Below, piece after piece: positions 57,347 through 64,000 of a stretch of 64,000 nucleotides of DNA. The stretch is from Atherix ibis (Eukaryota > Arthropoda > Insecta > Diptera > Athericidae), in the NCBI GenBank assembly GCA_958298945.1, contig OY282605.1:24902811-24966810 (forward strand), in the 5' to 3' direction. Numbering within the stretch: position 1 is the stretch's first letter; each line of letters opens with the position of its first letter. A program made the position numbers and the translations under genes. The notes below the pieces were generated by a model. That model saw only the letters and a program-made list of their open reading frames with translations. It did not search any database and was not told the origin of the DNA.

Positions 57347-59332
57347 TCACCATCAGAGCAAAGCAATAATGATACTATGCTAATTTCTCATTCCGAAAAT
57401 ACGCTTCTAAAACCGTATTTCTATAGAACTTTTCGATATTGCTTTCCATTATCTTACTCTCATGTTTATTATAAAGTGATTTTTAAAAAAATAATTATCG
57501 CCCGGATTATGATTTTACAAATGAGATTACTCCTTACGCACAAGTAGAATCGTATTTTTCTTTTGAAAATATTACTTATGAATTATTTAAATTGCAAAAT
57601 ATACAATTAGTATTAAGTGCATTTATTCAGTTTTTACTTTATTTTACATATTTTTAATATTAAGTTTAATCAAGAGATGAACTTTTTTGTCTTATATTGA
57701 TAAATTTAAAAAAGAAAAAAACCTAAAAATAGTGTAATCCTATTAATTAGAATTGCATGCCCTTTCGAATTGTATATTTTTACAACAGATAATATATATA
57801 CATAATTTTATTGTCAATCTACAATATATATTTATTCAAAATTATTCTTGTTTTATTAATTATTAAACTTTTATCTGTGTTGTTTGGTTAAATAGATTCT
57901 TATGTTTTTTTCTGATCGTTTTTTTTTAAATTTGGTTTGCAGTAACAATTATGAAAATATAGTTTAAATTGTCCTCCAAATTTTCACAGTGGCCTGTTGT
58001 AAGAAAATCTATTCTCTCTTCTCACTACGCAAATAAGATTATTAATTTCTTTTCTTCATTCTTATAATTGATAATAAAAGAACAAGGAATGTACTTTAGA
58101 AATGATCGAACAGTTTTTCTCTGTAGGGACCAATCCAGTTATTCTATAACCTAAAGTCTTAGACAAATTCGAATCAATAGAAAATATTTCGTTTTATAAA
58201 TTCTGTTAGGCTGTGAAAAACAATTTTATCACTCAGTTTTTGTTTCAGTTTCAAAATTTTTGTAAATAATTTTTAAAACAAGTAGTCATTGAAGTATAAT
58301 TTTTTGAACGCCTCTGAAAATAGTTTATCGGGATTTTATGATGGGAGTTTATCGGGATTTTATGATGGGAGCAGTCATGGAATTTAGAAGCAAATATAGT
58401 TTGTTCCATCTAACACGTTATGACCGCCAAAAATACAGATTTATAATGTTAATAATATTGGCAGCTTTAATTATATTTTGGATAATTTTTTGGTTGATTA
58501 AAAAATATAAGAAAAGAAGTGCTGCAAACATTATTATATTATACCCATTGACTGTTTAATATTTGATTACCAGAAGGGTGGAGGGGGAGGTGTTTTCAGC
58601 GGGCTATAGTCACGCACCTCCCTTAGGAAAATAAAAAAAATTAAATTATGAATTTTATAAAATAAACAATAAATATAAAAATAATATATTAAAAACGAAT
58701 ATTTTTTTATTGAAAATTTCAAAAGTTTGTAACCATCAAAAAATAAATTCTACAGTATTAATAGATAAATTTGTTTATGCATAATAATACCATTTATGCA
58801 TTGCCTTAAAAATAAAGCACGTGCAATATTCTATATCTGAAATTTATCAATATTTTGTTAAAAATAATAATATGATCGTTGAAAATTTTTATTTATTTTT
58901 TCAAAAAACCGATTCAGCAAATATCCAATAGGGCAGTACAAATGTACGTTTTGAGTTTTGTATTTTACCTAACCTGTTTATGCATAGCAGAAAAGTGTTA
59001 AGCTGGTGTTATAAGTAAACTGTTGTTGTTCAATTTTTTTAACAGTTAATCGCAATTTTGACTAATTATTGTATTTAATGAAGTTTTAATGAATTTATAA
59101 TATAATAATTGAAAGGTTAATAAATTATTAGATAATTATTTATTGTGAATAAAAATTCTGTATTTTACAGTATTGCGATTCTGCGCAGGATTGCCTTAGG
59201 TGTAGTGACAGCAGCTGTCAGAAATGTCATAAATCGTATTTGTTTATGTTGAGAATTCGATTGAAGGTGTAAACAAATAATACTCGACTAGAAAAGAGGC
59301 TTTCTGATTTTGACATTTATTGCAAATTAATT
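57347..59332. other. Septin 3' flank and spacer before Ada3
   Basis: AT-rich. AATAAA at 58073-58078 is a possible septin polyadenylation signal. A 24-bp direct duplication (TTTATCGGGATTTTATGATG...) lies at 58322-58370. The frame 58338-58559 has one hydrophobic segment (FIMLIILAALIIFWIIFWLI) but no other support. Confidence 0.45.
59206..59220. promoter_or_regulatory. Spaced TGACAG/CTGTCA palindrome upstream of Ada3
   Basis: TGACAGCAGCTGTCA lies 113-127 bp before the Ada3 start codon. TGACAG is the core bound by TALE homeodomain proteins (Meis/Homothorax, TGIF). Whether it acts here is inference. Confidence 0.4.
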
Positions 59333-61199
59333 ATGTTCTCGAAAAGAATGTCAGCGTCAACATCAACAAAAAACCGCCCCAGTAGCCATGGTGCTAGCAT
59401 ATCCTCATCAAAAACAGCTAATAATAGCGTTGTACAAAATTCTAGCGGGAGCCCATCTCAAACAGCTGAAGCGAGTGCAAGTATACCTTTAATAAAAACT
59501 CAAGATAATGCTAAATTGTTGCCAAAATACACAGTCGGTAATTACATTAATTTGATTAAAATATTATTCAACGGTTAAGAAAACTAAATTTAATTGGTAT
59601 TTATAGCTTTGAGTCGGCCACGAGATGATTTTTTCCCAGCAGAAGAGCTTGATGCAATACAGGTCGAATTAGAAACGGTTTTATCTTCAGTAGCTTTACG
59701 TTTTCGTGTTCTTAAATCTGAGTATGAGTCTATCGAAGAAAATCGACGTGATCGAAAAAGTAAAATTCCAGAAAAACCGCCAACTTCGCCGGGAAAACGA
59801 AAACGTTTCGAAGAAAAAAAGTCAAAAAATAGGGCAATGTCACAGTTTAAAATGTCAAAAATTAAATCAGCACATTCACCAGCTCAGTCACAGCATACAG
59901 ATGATAGGTTGGTATTTAATAAACGTCAATGTATAATAATCGAATACGTGCAATTATCTGACAATTTTGATATTTCAGTATGGATGCAATGCCACATTAC
60001 CAGCATAGGCATACCAAAGAACATACGAAAATTCCATTGCCAAAGAATGATACACCAAATAAATTTTGGCTATCTGTGGAACCATATTGTATGCCATTAA
60101 CAAACGAAGATTTAAAAGTAGTCAATATATGGCATAAAATTTGTCCGAATAATTAATAATTTTTGTACATTTTGGTTAGTTATTGGATGATTTGTTGGAA
60201 AGTTACTCAGGCCAGCTGGTACCACCAGTTCCAGAATTGGGACCACATTATAGTACGACATGGGCAGCCGAAGATATTAAAGAAGAACAAGATAGTGGAA
60301 ACGGAAATACAAAATCTAAATCGCGGGGTCATGCCACTCAAAATAATGATGTTCTTGGATTGATGAAAAAAGGAGAAAAATTGATGTGAGTTCATGGCTT
60401 TTATTAGCATATATTATTTTTTGTTGCGCACTAATTTGCAAATAGTTAATATCTGTGATGATGCCATTATAATTTTTCAAATATTTGTTGCAGGGGTGAA
60501 GGAGTGACGGGACCTTTAACACAACGATTGGTATCAGCATTAATGGACGAGAGTCTTATAGTAGAAGGTCCATCAAATGCTGATAGTAATAGCAGTTCAG
60601 AGAATACCATGAATTCAGCGAATACATTACGATCAATTTCGTTAATGAAAAATGGCATCAATCTTGAGAAACGTGTTAAGAAAGAGTTAATAGAACAGGG
60701 AATACTCGATCCTGATGATTATGAAAAAGTAATTAAAAAATTTATATAATTCATAATTTTTAATAAATTTAACTAATGGATGAGCTCTAAATTGCAGGGT
60801 CAAGAGGATGAAATCTTGGATGAAATCAAACGAGTATCGGCAGAGCTTTCAGCAATTACAGAACATAACAGTAATGAGTTACGTAAATTGCATTTAGCTG
60901 CCAAAAACGAACTGAAAAGACTAGAAGTAAAAAGAAAATTGGATTCAGTTGACCAAGAGGTAAATTTAAAAGAAATAATTTCAAATTCTGACTGAGTAAC
61001 TTATTTTTATTTTTTTATTTTTAAAAATAAGATTATTGAAATGTACGAAAAAGTAGTTGCCGCTAAAGAAAAAAGACGACCATTAATAAAACAAGAGCTT
61101 GACGAAATTTTCCGGCTTACTGATGAACAAAAAAAATTATCCGATTTATTAGAGTCTATGCCAATGCCAGGAGAAACTAAAAACACTTCAAATTCATAA
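59333..61199 (+). CDS. Ada3: Transcriptional adaptor Ada3 (SAGA/ATAC subunit), seven exons
   Basis: Ada3 anchors the Gcn5-Ada2 histone acetyltransferase module in SAGA-type complexes. The exons are 59333-59537, 59607-59907, 59979-60117, 60180-60385, 60494-60728, 60798-60959 and 61032-61199 (TAA), all in phase, giving 471 residues. After a Ser-rich N-terminus (MFSKRMSASTSTKNRPSSHG) comes the conserved LSRPRDDFFPAEELDAIQVE helix, a basic stretch (KRKRFEEKKSKN), then FWLSVEPYCMPLTNEDLK, LLESYSGQLVPPVPELGPHY and the C-terminal Ada3 domain (GPLTQRLVSALMDESLIVEG; KRVKKELIEQGILDPDDYEK; ELRKLHLAAKNELKRLEVKR; IIEMYEKVVAAKEKRRPLIK). This is the family known as TADA3 in vertebrates and diskette in Drosophila. 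AATAAA follows the stop by 20 nt. Confidence 0.95.
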
Positions 61200-61218
61200 G
61201 TTCCAAAATTTACGCTTA

Positions 61219-61224
61219 AATAAA
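61219..61224 (+). promoter_or_regulatory. Polyadenylation signal of Ada3
   Basis: AATAAA begins 20 nt after the stop codon. Confidence 0.65.
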
Positions 61225-61921
61225 GACCTGCAATTTGTTTTGTTTTTTAATTTTTATGTTTGTTTAAATTTAATTGAGAATTTTCTATAAGCTTTAAAAA
61301 TAAATCTTTTTAAAGGAGATTGTTTCAATTTCTTAAATTGTTATTTTTACATTTATTTACCATCTATACGATATTTATTCTGAAACTATCTAGATTATAA
61401 TTTAACACGTAATGAAACATTTCCTTAATGCGACCTATATTGAAAGTTGCTTGATTTGAACCCCTATGTAAAACGCTCATTTTGAAGGTGGTATGAAATT
61501 CCGTTAAAATTTAGGTTCGATTGTGTACAGAGTAACTAGAAAATCCGGATATAAAAATAAGTTGTCCTTGCTCATGAACAATTTCTTATTAGTAACTTTT
61601 CTAAAATCATTTATCTTTAAAATTCACACAAAAATTTTGAAAATACTAGTTAAATATAAATGTGATTGAATTATAATGTTAAACTATTCTAAAAAATACA
61701 ATAGTTTAATATTTTTTTGATAAAAGTATATTAAAAAAGGAGAGATAAACTTCACTTTCTCGTTTATATAAATTTTCTGCCAATTGAAAAAATGCAATAA
61801 GAAAATTGTACAACAATGACTGGATGGAGTCTTTAAATTATCAATTTTTAATACGATTTATAGTTAATAATATTATTATTTTTCGTAAAATAGTAATTTT
61901 GATTTAATTACGTAAAACATC
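61225..61921. other. AT-rich spacer
   Basis: I see nothing coding or repeat-like here. Confidence 0.5.
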
Positions 61922-62787
61922 TACACAGTGTGTCTCAAAAACAACCGGAATTTATATTTAAATCAAACAACATGCAGCGCCATCTATTAAAAAATTTGCA
62001 TCATTAAAAAGAGAACATTTATCCTCTTTCAAACGCACCTAAATTCATATAAATTGGATGACAGTTGTGAAAGTTACAGCCATTTTAATAAAAGAAAAAG
62101 TGTGCTAATGTTACATAGCAAAAATGGCTGGGATATCATCATAAAATGCTCCTTTTCATCTTGGTTTTCAGTTTTGGAAATAAAAAATAGTTACATGGTG
62201 ATAGATCAGGTGAATACGGAGGGTGGTTGCTGAGAGAAATCCATTTTTTCATTAAAAATTCGTTCACTTTTTTGGTCTTCATTTAATTCATGTAGAACAA
62301 AACGCGCACAGACCTTTCTTTTACTCAAATTTTCAGTTAAAATTCTCCAAATAGTGTTTTTCCTCGTATTTAATTCCTCAGCCAACATTCCCGTAGTAAA
62401 ATTTGCATCGATACCAATAATTTCACGAACTTTTTCCTTTAAATCCTCACGACCATTTTTAAATCGTGTAAACCACGTATAAACTTGAGTTACGACTCAT
62501 ACAATCATCACCATAAACATTTTTCACCAATTCGTATGTCTCAACGAATTTTTTTTCAAGTTTAAAACAAAATTTTATATTTCCTCTTTTTTGTTTTGTA
62601 ACATTACTGCACTTTTTTTTTTATTGAAATGGCTGTAACTCTCACATCTGTCATCCGATTACATGAATTTAGGTGCGTTTGAAAAAGGATGAATGTATAT
62701 TTTTAATGCTGCAAATTTTTAATAGATGGCGCTGCATGTTTTATGATTTAAATATAAATTCCGGTTGTTTTTGAGACACACTGTGTA
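61922..62787 (-). mobile_element. Mariner-like element with long inverted repeats, deleted
   Basis: The ends TACACAGTGTGTCTCAAAAA and their mirror at 62768-62787 begin inverted repeats that stay alignable for about 165 bp, longer than usual for mariners. TA borders are present. The minus strand keeps pieces of a transposase: TWFTRFKNGREDLKEK, MLAEELNTRKNTIWRILTEN (62388-62206), VCARFVLHELNEDQK, then after a large deletion KWISLSNHPPYSPDL and SPCNYFLFPKLKTKMK. The third catalytic Asp is Asn. The element is about 0.87 kb and non-autonomous. Confidence 0.9.
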
Positions 62788-63130
62788 TATATATAATTGC
62801 CGTTGTATGTCCGCCCGTAACAATTTACTTTTAACTAATGTTGATAGATGGCGCTGTTAGTAAACTACAGAACTGTAGTGTAGTAAACTACTAAATAATA
62901 GATGTAACAGCACGTTAGCGTTTTTTCAGTAAACTTTTTAGTGCAGAACTGTAATTTGTTTAAAATAAACTATCAGTCAAACAGTGAATTTCGGTCTTAA
63001 AATATAATTGCCCTCATATTGGAAAGCGATTTGTTTAAAATAATCATCAGTCAAACTGTGAATTTCGGTAAAGACACGGTGAATTAAATATTCATATTTG
63101 AGATTATTTGAATTTGTTTATTTGTTAAGA
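62788..63130. other. Repeat-like DNA after the long-repeat element
   Basis: Contains TAGATGGCGC at 62845-62854 and a duplicated block of about 39 bp. It shares scattered words with 40160-40290 (CAGAACTGTAGTTTACTAAC versus the complementary arrangement there), so it may be a solo LTR or MITE. Confidence 0.35.
62957..63069. repeat. Direct duplication, 39-bp units spaced 73 bp
   Basis: TTTGTTTAAAATAAACTATC...GTGAATTTCGGT at 62957-62995 is repeated with four or five differences at about 63030-63069. Confidence 0.85.
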
Positions 63131-64000
63131 AACTTTTCCTATAATCATGTAAGTTTACTATTTTGAAATAATTGAACCTAAATATATAATTTGGACTATT
63201 TGATTATCGTTACAGTGCGTATATTTAAATGCTGTCATTTTTGACAGCTTATCGATAGTTTGAATAATATTATAAATAAAAAAAATGAATATTCCATCGA
63301 TTAAAAATCACTAGTTTTGATAAAAGATCACAACCACATTAACTTAAGTTGATCGTGGGAATTTATATTTAATATTTCCTATTAAAAAAAAGACCTATTT
63401 TGATGGCAGAAGTTTATTACTTTTGATTTCACCTCAAGCTTTTTTGTTATTTTTTCTCCTATTTTTTTGCAATATTATTTCAATGTCTATAAATCTTAAA
63501 ATATCATCACTATTACGATATTATAAAAAGTGCTTAAACATGAATAGCCTTAATAATATGAATGTTTGCGGTCATATAATAGTAATTTTAATAATTAACC
63601 TTAATTTAATGATAATATAGAGAAAAGAGAACAAAATCAACTTATATGATAATGTTGAATGATTTAATATATGATATATTAAATTAAAATTAATATTTGG
63701 TTACACCCATTTAGTATGTTTGTTAATATTTAGTCAATTATATAGCAGATCTACATGTAAATGACTGGATTTATTATATATTGTGAATAATTATATGCCT
63801 ATTAACATATTATTAATCGATTTTTTTTATTATTTGATAATGGCATTCTGATGTCCAAGGAAAAAATTAAATTGATTTGAATTTATTTTTATGAAAAGAT
63901 GTTTTTTGTTGTTGTAATTAGTATATCTTTATAATTCCACCTTTCAGTATTGTATTACAATATATATTTTTACTTTTTCTTTAAAAATTTTTTATTTATT
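63131..64000. other. AT-rich right end of the window
   Basis: No gene. GCTGTCATTTTTGACAGC, an inverted repeat with a 4-nt spacer, is at 63231-63248. Confidence 0.5.

Noticed and set aside
58338..58559. 73-residue frame with one membrane-like segment
   Set aside because: The start overlaps a short direct duplication, the rest is Ile/Leu/Phe-rich as AT-rich DNA tends to be, and there is no homology I know.

Overview
The window is nuclear DNA of an insect, most likely a dipteran. It is very AT-rich. The genes have short introns with GT..AG borders, and their products are clearly those of animal focal adhesion kinase, elongin C, a septin and the SAGA subunit Ada3. Most other sequence is made of Tc1/mariner, piggyBac and non-LTR debris. 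The dipteran placement is inferred from the style of the proteins and transposons, not from a marker gene.

The first 27.5 kb hold no host gene that I can support. They are a graveyard of transposons: at least five mariner families, many decayed DD41D (rosa-like) Tc1/mariner copies, a piggyBac element that was itself split by a mariner, a Jockey-like reverse transcriptase fragment, and an 840-bp minisatellite of a 20-bp unit. One mariner (22080-23120) keeps a nearly complete transposase frame.

From 27.6 to 47.5 kb lies a focal adhesion kinase gene on the + strand. I traced 18 coding exons that stay in phase across every splice: FERM, Src-site linker, kinase, proline-rich segment, a 560-residue low-complexity exon, FAT domain, and a long Gln/Asn-rich tail. 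The first traced exon is open at its 5' end, so the start of the gene is probably upstream. Introns carry a nested minus-strand gene of unknown function (34770-35120), a mariner/DD41D composite (29822-31830), a non-LTR relic (38040-39480), a deleted mariner (40791-41651) and a deleted DD41D element (44892-45759).

From 47.5 to 53.2 kb is AT-rich 3' flank with one fold-back mariner. Elongin C (minus, 53244-54162) and a SEPT6-group septin (plus, 54879-57346) are divergent and share a 0.7-kb promoter interval. Ada3/TADA3 (plus, 59333-61199) follows. The right end holds a deleted mariner-like element with long terminal inverted repeats (61922-62787) and AT-rich sequence.

The four recognised genes belong to separate processes: adhesion signalling, cullin-RING ubiquitin ligases and transcription elongation, septin filaments, and histone acetylation. 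I see no operon-like logic among them. The unusual material is the transposon layer: nested insertions that give relative ages, fold-back rearrangements, and short motifs (a TGIF/Meis-like palindrome and a CTCF-core-like decamer) that recur in or beside unrelated elements.
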